Shown: in pieces, positions 43,160 through 51,475 of the stretch
Layout: every line of letters begins with the position of its first letter
Position numbering within the stretch: position 1 is the stretch's first letter
Origin: Sulfitobacter noctilucae
GTDB lineage: Bacteria > Pseudomonadota > Alphaproteobacteria > Rhodobacterales > Rhodobacteraceae
DNA length: 64,000 nt
Reading direction: 5' to 3'
Assembly (NCBI RefSeq): GCF_000622365.1
Contig: NZ_JASC01000014.1
Span: 496,001-560,000, forward strand
Made by a program: the position numbers and the translations under genes
Notes under the pieces: model-generated
What the model was told of the DNA's origin: nothing
Databases searched by the model: none
The model's input: the letters and a program-made list of their open reading frames with translations, nothing else

Positions 43160-44140
43160 ATGAAAGTAATCGCAAAACTACTCGCCGCAACAACGGCGCT
43201 GGGCATGGCCACTGCCGCTTCAGCTGCCGATATGACAATGAAATTCGGCCACGTAGGCGCGCCCGGCTCGCTGTTCGAGGCGACGGCAAATAACTTTGCC
43301 GAATGTGTGAACGGTGCGATGCCGGAGAAGGTCGAAGTGCAGACGTTCGGTTCGTCGCAATTGGGCAAGGACAAGGAGCTGCTGCAAAAGATCAAGCTGG
43401 GTCAGGTTGATTTCGCGCTGCCATCCTCGGTCATGTCATCGGTCGACGATTCATTCGGCATCTTCGAGATGCCCTATATCATCACAGACCGCGATCATAT
43501 GCGCCGCGTGCAGGGCGAGATGATGGACACGTTCCAGAACGCAGCCAACGAGAACGGTTATCACATCGTCGGTCTGGCCGAGAACGGTTTCCGCAACATC
43601 ACCAACAATGTGCGCCCGATCAATCTGCCTTCCGATCTTGAGGGTGTGAAACTGCGTACGCCGAACGGCGTCTGGCGCTTGAAGATGTTCCAGGAGTACG
43701 GTGCCAACCCGACGCCGATGGCGTTCTCGGACGTCTTTACCGCGCTGCAAACCGGCGTCATTGACGGACAGGAAAACCCCTATGCCCAGATCGCATCGGC
43801 CAAGTTTCAGGAAGTGCAGAAGTATCTGTCGGTCACCGGTCACGTCTACACACCAGCCTATATCCTGACCTCGAAAAAGAAGTTCGACGGGCTGCCAGAA
43901 GACGTGCAGGCGGGTCTGACCGATTGCGCCAGCAAAACGCAGGACTTCACGTATGAAAAGGCCGCAGAGCTTGAAGCGAGCCTTTTGAAAGTGATCGAAG
44001 ATGCAGGTGTCGAGGTGAACACGGCCGACAAGGCAGCGTTCATTGAGGCCTCCAAGCCGATCTACAAGCAGTTTGCCGATGAGGTCGAAGGCGGCCAGGA
44101 AATGATCGACACTGTGCTTGGCCTCGGCAACGCAGGTTAA
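43160..44140 (+). CDS. TRAP transporter solute-binding protein (DctP family)
   Basis: 326-residue periplasmic receptor with signal peptide (KVIAKLLAATTALGMATAASAA). The conserved core LEGVKLRTPNGVWRLKMFQEYGANPTPMAFSDVFTALQTGVIDGQENPYAQI is of the C4-dicarboxylate/2-oxoacid class, with the substrate-contacting Arg in KLRTP. The start follows GGGAGGAGA. Substrate unknown, probably a hydroxy- or dicarboxylic acid judged by the neighbours. Confidence 0.9.
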   Translation: MKVIAKLLAATTALGMATAASAADMTMKFGHVGAPGSLFEATANNFAECVNGAMPEKVEVQTFGSSQLGKDKELLQKIKLGQVDFALPSSVMSSVDDSFGIFEMPYIITDRDHMRRVQGEMMDTFQNAANENGYHIVGLAENGFRNITNNVRPINLPSDLEGVKLRTPNGVWRLKMFQEYGANPTPMAFSDVFTALQTGVIDGQENPYAQIASAKFQEVQKYLSVTGHVYTPAYILTSKKKFDGLPEDVQAGLTDCASKTQDFTYEKAAELEASLLKVIEDAGVEVNTADKAAFIEASKPIYKQFADEVEGGQEMIDTVLGLGNAG

Positions 44141-44147
44141 TCAAAGC

Positions 44148-44181
44148 GGCGGGGCGGCATCAAGTTATTTGCTGCCCCGCC
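44148..44181 (+). promoter_or_regulatory. intercistronic hairpin after the TRAP binding-protein gene
   Basis: GGCGGGGC (44148-44155) pairs perfectly with GCCCCGCC (44174-44181) around an 18-base AT-rich loop. It starts seven bases after the stop codon. No T-run follows, so stabilisation or attenuation is more likely than full termination. Confidence 0.6.
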
Positions 44182-44255
44182 TGTTCATTAGAATTCAACG
44201 CTGATCCCACCTGCATCCGCAGCAGCGGATCGGCGTCACCCAACAGGGCCACCTC

Positions 44256-44822
44256 ATGGAAAACGCTGCCTATCCCACGCTCTCGCGCATCAACCGCGCG
44301 CTCAGCAGGGTTCTTGAATGGATCACGATCAGCTTGATGATCATGCTAACGCTGATTGTTGCCATGGCCGTCATAGCACGGCTGATGGGGCAAAGTTTTT
44401 CGTGGTACGATGAAGTTGCAGCAATCATGCTGGCGTGGATTACCTATTACGGGTCTGCATTGGCAGCCTTGCACCGGCGCCACATCGGCTTTGATACTGT
44501 TCTCCTGGCGATGCCCCTCAACCTGCGCGTGGCGGCACTTTTGGTGGGGGAGCTGATTGTCCTTGTTTTCTTTTTCCTCATGGCCCGCGCCGGTTTGCAG
44601 GTTCTGGATGTGCTTGCCGGGGATACGCTGATCTCGTTGACATGGGTGCCGATCCAGCTGACCCAATCCGTGATCCCCATTGGTGCGATCCTGTTCATGC
44701 TGTGCCAGATGCTCAGTCTGCCCGCGTACCTCAAAATCACCGCCGCCGGCATCTCGCTGGAGCATGCGGAGATCGAGGAAGAAGTCGAAACCGAACTTGA
44801 GAAGAACAAGGATCGCGTCTGA
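44256..44822 (+). CDS. TRAP transporter small permease (DctQ family)
   Basis: 188 residues with four hydrophobic segments (about 25-45, 55-70, 90-115 and 130-150) and the DctQ motif FSWYDEVAAIMLAWITYYGSALAALHRRHIGFD. The C-terminal 25 residues are strongly charged (EHAEIEEEVETELEKNKDR). The ribosome site is weak. The stop overlaps the next start by one base (TGATG). Confidence 0.87.
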   Translation: MENAAYPTLSRINRALSRVLEWITISLMIMLTLIVAMAVIARLMGQSFSWYDEVAAIMLAWITYYGSALAALHRRHIGFDTVLLAMPLNLRVAALLVGELIVLVFFFLMARAGLQVLDVLAGDTLISLTWVPIQLTQSVIPIGAILFMLCQMLSLPAYLKITAAGISLEHAEIEEEVETELEKNKDRV

Positions 44823-46102
44823 TGTTGATGGCCGGAATTTTTATCGCGATGCTGATGATGATCTGCATCAACATACCCATCGCGGTGGCACTTGCCATGT
44901 GTGGTGTGCTGGGTTTGCTGGTCACCGAAGGGACGGACAGCCTCGTGACCATCGCGCTGGATATGTACGACGGATCAACGAAATTCTCGCTGATCGCCAT
45001 TCCGATGTTCGTGCTGGCAGGGGCCATCATGAACGCAGGCGGCATTACTGACCGGCTCATCAACTTCGTCTCCGCGATCATCGGCTTCATCCGCGGCGGC
45101 CTTGCAATGGTCAACATTGGTGTGTCTTTGTTCTTTGCCGAAATCTCCGGCTCTGCGGTGGCGGATGTGGCCGCAATGGGCTCGATCCTGATCCCGCAAA
45201 TGAAAAAGCGCGGCTATTCCAAAGAGTTCTCTGCGGCGGTCACCTCCTCCTCGGCCTCGCTTGCCATCATCATCCCGCCGTCGATCCCGATGATCCTCTA
45301 TGCCGCCTCGGCCAATACGTCAGTCGAGCAGTTGTTCGTTGCGGGTGTCGTGCCCGGATTGCTGGGGGCAGGGGGGCTGATGACGGTCGCCTACCTCTTC
45401 GCCAAACGCTATAACTTCCCGACCGAAGCGGCCTTTCAACTGTCCCGCCTGCGCGAGACATTCATGGATGCGCTGCCCGCCTTTACCCTGCCGGTGATCA
45501 TCTTGGGAGGCATCTTTGGCGGCTATGTCACCGCGACCGAAGCGGCGGGCCTTGCGGTTATCGCATCACTTGCGGTGTCGGCCTGGTACGGCAATCTGGA
45601 TCTGGGCCATCTGCGCCGCGCCATGCTGGACGGCGGCATCCAGACCGCGGTTGTCATGCTTCTGGTGGCGGCATCGGTGCTGATGGGCGGCTTCCTGACC
45701 CGCGCCCAAATCCCGCAGCAGCTGGCCGAAGGGATCCTGTCGATCACCACCCAGCAATGGGCGATCCTGATGATCCTGAACGTGTTCTTTCTGATCATCG
45801 GTTTCTTTTTGCACTCGGCCGCGGCGATCATTCTGGTCATTCCCATCGTGATCCCCCTGATCACGGCGGCGGGGATCGATCCGGTCCACTTCGGCCTCGT
45901 GGTCACACTGAACCTGGCGATTGGCCAACAAACCCCGCCTGTGGCCTCGGTCCTGATCACCGCCTGTTCGGTGGCCCGCGCCAACATCTGGGAGGTTTCA
46001 AAAGTCAACATCTGGTTCGTCGGCGTGCTGCTGGCCGTACTGATGCTGTGCACCTATGTGCCGTCCGTGCCGATGTTCCTAGTGGAGTATTTTTACCGAT
46101 GA
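44822..46102 (+). CDS. TRAP transporter large permease (DctM family)
   Basis: 426 residues, the typical DctM length, with about 12 hydrophobic segments. Motifs: IAIPMFVLAGAIMNAGG, EISGSAVADVAAMGSILIPQM, SSSASLAIIIPPSIPMILYA and, in the second half, AIGQQTPPVASVLITACSVA. The stop forms an ATGA overlap with the crotonase gene, tying uptake to that enzyme. Confidence 0.9.
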   Translation: MLMAGIFIAMLMMICINIPIAVALAMCGVLGLLVTEGTDSLVTIALDMYDGSTKFSLIAIPMFVLAGAIMNAGGITDRLINFVSAIIGFIRGGLAMVNIGVSLFFAEISGSAVADVAAMGSILIPQMKKRGYSKEFSAAVTSSSASLAIIIPPSIPMILYAASANTSVEQLFVAGVVPGLLGAGGLMTVAYLFAKRYNFPTEAAFQLSRLRETFMDALPAFTLPVIILGGIFGGYVTATEAAGLAVIASLAVSAWYGNLDLGHLRRAMLDGGIQTAVVMLLVAASVLMGGFLTRAQIPQQLAEGILSITTQQWAILMILNVFFLIIGFFLHSAAAIILVIPIVIPLITAAGIDPVHFGLVVTLNLAIGQQTPPVASVLITACSVARANIWEVSKVNIWFVGVLLAVLMLCTYVPSVPMFLVEYFYR

Positions 46103-46881
46103 ATGACGCGCCCGAAATCACTGACGAGGTCCGCGATGGTATCATGTGGATCACGTTCCAACGCCCGCGGGCGCGTAACGCGCTGACCTTCGGCATGTAC
46201 GAACGGTTGGCCGAACTGTGTCAAACCATGCCGACCGACGGCAGCGTCCGCGCTGTTGTTCTCTCCGGTGCAGGGGGCAAAGCCTTTGCCGCTGGCACCG
46301 ACATGACCCAGTTCCGCGCCTTTGACAAACCGCAAGATGCGTTGGACTACGAGGCGCAGATTGACGCTGTTCTGGAGGCGGTCGAGCGCTGTCCGGTGCC
46401 TACGATCGCGGCCGTCAACGGTGCCTGCACCGGCGGGGGCGGCTCCATTGCGGCGGCTTGTGATATTCGCATCGCGTCCAGCAGCCTTAAGTTCGGCTTT
46501 CCGATCGGACGTACGCTTGGCAATTGCCTGGCGGCGGGCAATCTTGCCCGCCTGACCGAACTGGTGGGCGCAGGACGCGTCCGGGAGTTGGTCTTCACTG
46601 CCCGTCTGATCCAGGCCGAAGAGGCGCTGAACATCGGGCTGGTAACCGAGGTACTCGACGATGAGACGGCGCTGATGACCCGTGCCGAGGAACTCGCCCA
46701 ACACGTAGGCTCCATGGCACCGCTGACCCTGCGCGCCACAAAGGAAGCCATGCGCCGCAACCGCGCAGCAGCAAAGGTCGAGGACGATGATCTGATTATC
46801 TCTTGCTACATGAGCGATGATTTCAAACAGGGGATGGAAGCCTTTCTGGCGAAGCGAAAACCGGTATGGACAGGCAAGTGA
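46099..46881 (+). CDS. crotonase-superfamily enzyme of unknown reaction
   Basis: 260 residues with the crotonase fold: CoA/oxyanion-hole segment KAFAAGTDMTQF (61-72) and IAAVNGACTGGGGSIAAACDIRIA (103-126). Both catalytic glutamates of classical enoyl-CoA hydratase are missing: by motif alignment Ser116 replaces Glu144 and Ile136 replaces Glu164 (rat numbering). Instead there is a block KFGFPIGRTLGNCLAAGNLARL (131-152) with Arg and Cys. It may be an isomerase, lyase, hydrolase or decarboxylase of a CoA ester rather than a hydratase. The ATG overlaps the TRAP stop; the longer in-frame extension lies inside the permease gene and is a shadow. Confidence 0.85.
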   Translation: MNDAPEITDEVRDGIMWITFQRPRARNALTFGMYERLAELCQTMPTDGSVRAVVLSGAGGKAFAAGTDMTQFRAFDKPQDALDYEAQIDAVLEAVERCPVPTIAAVNGACTGGGGSIAAACDIRIASSSLKFGFPIGRTLGNCLAAGNLARLTELVGAGRVRELVFTARLIQAEEALNIGLVTEVLDDETALMTRAEELAQHVGSMAPLTLRATKEAMRRNRAAAKVEDDDLIISCYMSDDFKQGMEAFLAKRKPVWTGK

Positions 46882-48092
46882 ACAGCAAAACCGGCCCCCT
46901 TGCGGGCATGCGGGTGATCGAGATCGCCCATATCATGGCAGGCCCCGTTTGCGGATTGATGTTGGCCGATATGGGCGCCGATGTGATCAAGGTGGAAAAG
47001 CCGACCGGCGACGACAGCCGCCGCTTCACCCCGCCCGAGATAGGCGGAGAGGCCGCCGCCTATATGATGATGAACCGCAACAAACGCGGCATTGCACTGA
47101 ACCTGAAAGACCCGGACGCTGTGGAGATCCTGCGCAAGATGCTGGCCGACGCAGACGTGGTGATCGAGAATTACCGCAAAGGCACGATGGAGAAGCTGGG
47201 GCTGGGCTACGACGATTTGGCCAAGGCGAACCCGCGCTTGATCTACTGTGAAATCTCCGGCTTTGGCCGTACGGGACCGTATGCTGAGCGCGGGGGCTTT
47301 GATCTGATCGCGCAGGGCATGTCGGGCCTGATGTCGATCACGGGCGAGGGCGCGGGCCGCCCGCCGGTCAAGGTCGCCGCTCCCATATCGGATATCAACG
47401 CAGGTATCCTTGCTGCAATGGGCATCTCGGCCGCCTACGCAAACATGCTACAAACGGGGCGGGGTCAAAAGGTGGATACCTCGCTTTTTGAGGCCGCGAT
47501 CACGCAGACCTATTGGCAGTCCGCGATCGCCTTTGCCACCGGGCAAAAGCCGGAACCGCTTGGTTCAGCCCATCCCCTGAATGCGCCCTATCAGGCGTTC
47601 GAAACATCCGATGGCTGGATCAATGTCGGAGCCGCGAACCAAAGCAACTGGCTGCGTTTTCTCGATGTGATCGAAGCCCCTGAGCTGGACGCCGATCCGC
47701 GTTTTGCCTCCAATGCGGCGCGCATTCAAAATCTGCCCGCACTGGTCGAAATTCTGAACAGCTACATCCGACAGGACACCACGGAAAACTGGTTGGCGCG
47801 AATGGAGGCGGCGCAGCTGCCCGCAGGGCCGGTGAATGACATCCTGCAAATGCACGCCGACCCGCAGGCGCAACATCGCGAGATGATCCTTGAGGTCGAT
47901 CACGAGACAGCAGGCCCGGTCAAGACCATCGGCCATCCGGTCAAGTTCAGTCGCACGCCGGCGCAAGTCACCCAGGCAGCACCCCGTTTGGGCCAGCACA
48001 GCCGCACCGTTCTAGCTGAATTCGGCTATGAGACGACACAGATTGAAAACTGGATCACCAGCGGTGCCGTCGTTGCGGCTGACGCGGTATAA
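46866..48092 (+). CDS. class III (CaiB/BaiF) CoA-transferase
   Basis: 408 residues. Family members move CoA from a donor such as succinyl-CoA to a carboxylic acid via an aspartyl-CoA intermediate. Visible: GPLAGMRVIEIAHIMAGPVCGLMLADMGADVIKVEKPTGDDSR at the N-terminus, ISGFGRTGPYAERGGFDLIAQGMSGLMS with the likely catalytic Asp, and DTSLFEAAI. The ATG at 46866 overlaps the crotonase gene by 16 bases; a GTG at 46878 (MNSKTGPLAGM) would give a four-base coupling overlap and is an equally good start. It probably activates the acid imported by the TRAP system. Confidence 0.88.
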   Translation: MDRQVNSKTGPLAGMRVIEIAHIMAGPVCGLMLADMGADVIKVEKPTGDDSRRFTPPEIGGEAAAYMMMNRNKRGIALNLKDPDAVEILRKMLADADVVIENYRKGTMEKLGLGYDDLAKANPRLIYCEISGFGRTGPYAERGGFDLIAQGMSGLMSITGEGAGRPPVKVAAPISDINAGILAAMGISAAYANMLQTGRGQKVDTSLFEAAITQTYWQSAIAFATGQKPEPLGSAHPLNAPYQAFETSDGWINVGAANQSNWLRFLDVIEAPELDADPRFASNAARIQNLPALVEILNSYIRQDTTENWLARMEAAQLPAGPVNDILQMHADPQAQHREMILEVDHETAGPVKTIGHPVKFSRTPAQVTQAAPRLGQHSRTVLAEFGYETTQIENWITSGAVVAADAV

Positions 48093-48115
48093 CTTCACAC
48101 ATACAGGACGCCCTC

Positions 48116-48541
48116 ATGACCCTTACTCTGCAACAGGCGCAAAGCCTGATCAGCGACTGCATTAACTGGCGCAAGGCCAATGACCTCAAACCACTGACCG
48201 TCGCGGTTCTGGACAGTGGCGGCTATCTCATGGCGCTTGCCCGCGAGGATGGGACCAGCAATCTGCGCCCGCAGATCGCTCAGGGCAAAGCTGCCGGGGC
48301 CATCGCGATGGGGCTTGGCTCCCGTGCGCTTTATGAACGCGCCAAGGTAGAGCCCTTCTTTATTCAGGCCATGAACGGATTGGCAGACGGATCTTTAGTG
48401 CCGGTCGCTGGTGGTGTCTTGATCAAACAGGACGGCGTCATCATCGGGGCAGTGGGCATCACCGGCGACACTTCCGACCGCGATGAAGCCTGTGCCATCG
48501 CCGCCATCGAGAATGCCGGTTTCACAGCGGATGGTGGCTGA
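48116..48541 (+). CDS. GlcG/HbpS-family small protein
   Basis: 141 residues of the GlcG/HbpS (DUF336) family, a single alpha-beta domain found in glycolate, 1,3-propanediol and haem-associated operons; the role in catabolism is unknown. Visible family segments are VAVLDSGGYLMALAREDGTSNLRPQIAQGKAAGAIAMG and the glycine-rich VPVAGGVLIKQDGVIIGAVGITGDTSDRDEACA. No signal peptide. Last but one of the forward operon, 24 bases after the CoA-transferase gene. Confidence 0.87.
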   Translation: MTLTLQQAQSLISDCINWRKANDLKPLTVAVLDSGGYLMALAREDGTSNLRPQIAQGKAAGAIAMGLGSRALYERAKVEPFFIQAMNGLADGSLVPVAGGVLIKQDGVIIGAVGITGDTSDRDEACAIAAIENAGFTADGG

Positions 48542-48611
48542 GCATCTGGCCGTTCGCCCGTGGCTGACTTAGGGTGGTGTCGAACCTCTCTATCCAAGGA
48601 ACACCGCTCAC

Positions 48612-50009
48612 ATGACCCGCGCACAGGCAATTGAACAGGCCGCAGCCCTCGTTGATACGGGACGTTTGCAAGACATGTTGGCCGATTGGGTCAGCTATCT
48701 CAGCGAAAGCCAGAACCCCGAGGCGCAGGCTGAGTTGTGGCGATACCTGAGCGATGCGATCCAGCCCCGGCTGGAGGCCATAGGCTTTGAATGCACCCTG
48801 CATGAAAACCCTGCGGAGCCTGAGACAGGTGGCCCGTTCCTGCTTGGCAGCCGCATCGAAGACCCTGACCTGCCGACAATCCTGACCTATGGCCACGGTG
48901 ATGTGATCTGGGGGCAGGCGGATCAATGGCGCGAGGGGCTTACGCCTTTCACCCTGACAAGCGAGGGCGAGCGGCTTTATGGCCGGGGGGCTGCTGACAA
49001 CAAGGTGCAGCACCTGATCAACATCTGCGCGCTTGAGACAGTGCTGAAGCAGCGCGGCTCGCTTGGGTTCAACGTCAAGATCGTCCTGGAGATGAGCGAA
49101 GAAATCGGCTCTCCCGGTTTGGCGCAGATGATGGATCTCTACCGCGATACGCTGGCCGCCGATGTTCTGATTGCATCCGACGGACCCCGGCTGAACCCGG
49201 ATGTGCCGACCATGTTCATGGGCTCGCGTGGTGGAGTCAGCTTTGATCTGGTCTGCGATCTGCGCACAGGGGCGCATCATTCGGGCAACTGGGGCGGGCT
49301 GCTGGCCGATCCGGCGATCCTGCTGGCGCAAGCGCTGGCTTGCATTACCGATAAACGCGGGCAGATCCTTGTGCCGGAATGGCGCCCCGACAGCCTGACA
49401 CCCGACATTCGCACCGCCCTTGCCAAACTGCCCGCGATTGTGGGCGATGCTGTCACGGTCGAGGAAAACTGGGGCGAGGAAAGCCTGACGCCGGTCGAAC
49501 GCGCCTATGGCTGGAACAGCTTTGCGGTGCTGGCGATGACATCCGGCGTGCCGGATGCGCCGGTGAATGCAATATCGGGCAGCGCCCGCGCACGCTGCCA
49601 ACTGCGTTTCGTGGTGGGCACGGATATGAACGACATCCTGCCCGCCCTACGCCGCCATCTGGACGCCCATGGTTTTGAAACGATTGAGGTAGTGCCAGTA
49701 GATAAAGGCATTTTTGCCGCCACCCGCCTCAGCCCAGATCACCCCTGGGTGCGCTATGTCGAGGCGTCCCTGAAAGACACCACCGGGCAGGCGCCGCATG
49801 TCCTGCCCAATCTGGCCGGGTCCCTGCCTAACGACTGTTTTGCGGATGTATTAGGCCTGCCGACGATCTGGGTGCCGCACAGTTATCTCGGCTGCAACCA
49901 ACATGCGCCGGATGAGCATGTCTTGCTGCCCGTGTGTCGCGATGCCTTGCGGGTGATGACAGGGTTGTTCTGGGATATCGGTGTGTCCGCACCGGATGTC
50001 GCGCGCTAG
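48612..50009 (+). CDS. M20-family metallopeptidase
   Basis: 465 residues, cytoplasmic. Metal motifs: LTYGHGDVIWG (His and Asp), YGRGAADNKVQ (bridging Asp), EMSEEIGSPGL (catalytic Glu pair), ASDGPRLN (Asp), and a C-terminal histidine in NQHAPDEHVLL. The lid domain carries GAHHSGNWGGLLADPA. The length fits dipeptidase-like members of M20. AAGGAAC lies before the start, 70 bases after the GlcG/HbpS gene. It may belong to the same operon. Ends in a four-base convergent overlap with the DUF1045 gene. Confidence 0.85.
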   Translation: MTRAQAIEQAAALVDTGRLQDMLADWVSYLSESQNPEAQAELWRYLSDAIQPRLEAIGFECTLHENPAEPETGGPFLLGSRIEDPDLPTILTYGHGDVIWGQADQWREGLTPFTLTSEGERLYGRGAADNKVQHLINICALETVLKQRGSLGFNVKIVLEMSEEIGSPGLAQMMDLYRDTLAADVLIASDGPRLNPDVPTMFMGSRGGVSFDLVCDLRTGAHHSGNWGGLLADPAILLAQALACITDKRGQILVPEWRPDSLTPDIRTALAKLPAIVGDAVTVEENWGEESLTPVERAYGWNSFAVLAMTSGVPDAPVNAISGSARARCQLRFVVGTDMNDILPALRRHLDAHGFETIEVVPVDKGIFAATRLSPDHPWVRYVEASLKDTTGQAPHVLPNLAGSLPNDCFADVLGLPTIWVPHSYLGCNQHAPDEHVLLPVCRDALRVMTGLFWDIGVSAPDVAR

Positions 50010-50680
50010 CCTCTCAAGGCAAAGCGCTTGATCTGGTGGAACATCCCTGCCTCGTCCTCGCCCATGAGGGTGATCGCCTCCACGGCATAATCGTGCTCCA
50101 GCAAGGGCAGCAGCCGCGGCTCTAAGGCGTCTAAAACGCCATCGGCGGCGGCTCCGGCAATTCGGCCGCTCAAGGTGATGTGAAAGTGAAAGTCATCAAA
50201 GACAAACGGATAGCCCCAGTCGAGCATCTGTTGATCCTGCCGCGCTGACAGGCGGGCGCGACGGCGGCGGGTGATGTCTTCGGCAGTAAGCGGTGCGCGT
50301 AAGAGGTTGAACGCTTGCACCAACTCCGCCGCCAGATTGCTGAGGGCCGCGCTTTGCGTGACGGGCCGCAGGGCCAGAAACCCGTGATCATGGCGCAGCG
50401 CCAGCTTGCCGATGGGCGCGGGGGCATGGCAGGCCGCAAAGGCTTCTGCGCTTTGTTCAATCTGGGTCAGATCTGTCGTCGGGGCAGGCCGGAACGGCGC
50501 CACGAGCGTTGCATGACAGCCGTACTTGCGTGGCCGCGCTGTCACCGCAGCCACATCTATATCCGGAACCTCCGGATGCGCCACAAAGGCACCGGTTGCA
50601 CTGTCCCATCCCAGCCATGCAGCACCAAAGGATGCCAAGGGGCCGATGGGCGTGTAAAAGACAGCATACCGTTTGAACAT
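50006..50680 (-). CDS. DUF1045 2H-phosphoesterase-like protein
   Basis: 224 residues. Two H-x-T motifs (HATL near residue 56 and HITL near residue 170) place it in the 2H phosphoesterase fold; the DUF1045 group is often annotated as a phosphonate-metabolism protein because many relatives lie in phn operons. No phn gene is present here, so it is an orphan. C-terminal KRFAL is typical. The 237 bases before its start on the reverse strand, to pcaG at 50918, contain nothing else recognisable. Confidence 0.8.
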   Translation of the reverse strand: MFKRYAVFYTPIGPLASFGAAWLGWDSATGAFVAHPEVPDIDVAAVTARPRKYGCHATLVAPFRPAPTTDLTQIEQSAEAFAACHAPAPIGKLALRHDHGFLALRPVTQSAALSNLAAELVQAFNLLRAPLTAEDITRRRRARLSARQDQQMLDWGYPFVFDDFHFHITLSGRIAGAAADGVLDALEPRLLPLLEHDYAVEAITLMGEDEAGMFHQIKRFALRG

Positions 50681-50917
50681 TCACCCTCCCGTGCAGGTCA
50701 TTTCTGCCAGCTCTATGTCACAAAGCCATGACAAAACAGACAATTTGCGACAGCGCCAGTCAGATGTGGAACGCGAGGGTCAGGCTGTGCTGTGTCGGCC
50801 CCGGCCGCCAATATTGCGACAAGCTTGAATGAAATGCGATCTGGCACCAATGCTTATCAGTAATCACCCTTATCTGCGGATTGGAATTGCATCAGGTGCT
50901 TGTTTGCCGTCACCGGA

Positions 50918-51475
50918 TCAGACGTCAAAGAAGACAGTCTCCTGCGCGCCCTGCAAATATATATCGTGGCGATAGCTGCCATCCCCGCCTTGGGCAATCA
51001 GTGTCGCCTGCCTGTCGCCTGCCACCGCTAGCACCGGATCGCTACTGTTGTCCTCATCCGCGAAGTAAATGCGCGTGGTCAGGCCAAGGTTGATCCCCCG
51101 CGCTGTGATCCAGGCCAGCAGATGCGGGGCCTGTCCTGCCGTAGCACCGGGTTTCAATGTCTCGAACACCAGTTCTCCGCTATGGGCATCCGTAGGCTGG
51201 CGGCCCCAGTGGCTGAACCCTTCGGTAGGACCATAAGTGCCATCAGGTCCTGCTTGCCAAATCTCGACCATCGCGTCTTTCAGCGGTACGCCGTCACCAT
51301 CGATGACATGACAGGTCAGCGTAATGCGGCTGCCGTTGGGATCGCCGGTGATCATCTTCGCGCCCAGATCATTGCCGCCATACATGCCTTGCAAACCCGC
51401 AAAGGTCGGCACGCAGCCGATATGCACATAAGGTCCCGCGGTCTGGGATGGAGATTCCTTGAAGTCGGCCATCAT
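50918..51475 (-). CDS. pcaG: protocatechuate 3,4-dioxygenase alpha subunit
   Basis: 185 residues. With PcaH it opens protocatechuate between C3 and C4 to beta-carboxymuconate. Intradiol-dioxygenase segments include SQTAGPYVHIG at the N-terminus and the beta-sandwich core VPLKDAMVEIWQAGPDGTY. The alpha chain lacks the iron ligands, as expected. The ATG at 51475 overlaps the pcaH stop by four bases with GGAGGGG just upstream; a second ATG follows immediately. Confidence 0.93.
   Translation of the reverse strand: MMADFKESPSQTAGPYVHIGCVPTFAGLQGMYGGNDLGAKMITGDPNGSRITLTCHVIDGDGVPLKDAMVEIWQAGPDGTYGPTEGFSHWGRQPTDAHSGELVFETLKPGATAGQAPHLLAWITARGINLGLTTRIYFADEDNSSDPVLAVAGDRQATLIAQGGDGSYRHDIYLQGAQETVFFDV

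Noticed and set aside
50006..50680. Phosphonate operon member
   Set aside because: No phn gene lies nearby, so the family label alone does not support a phosphonate role here.
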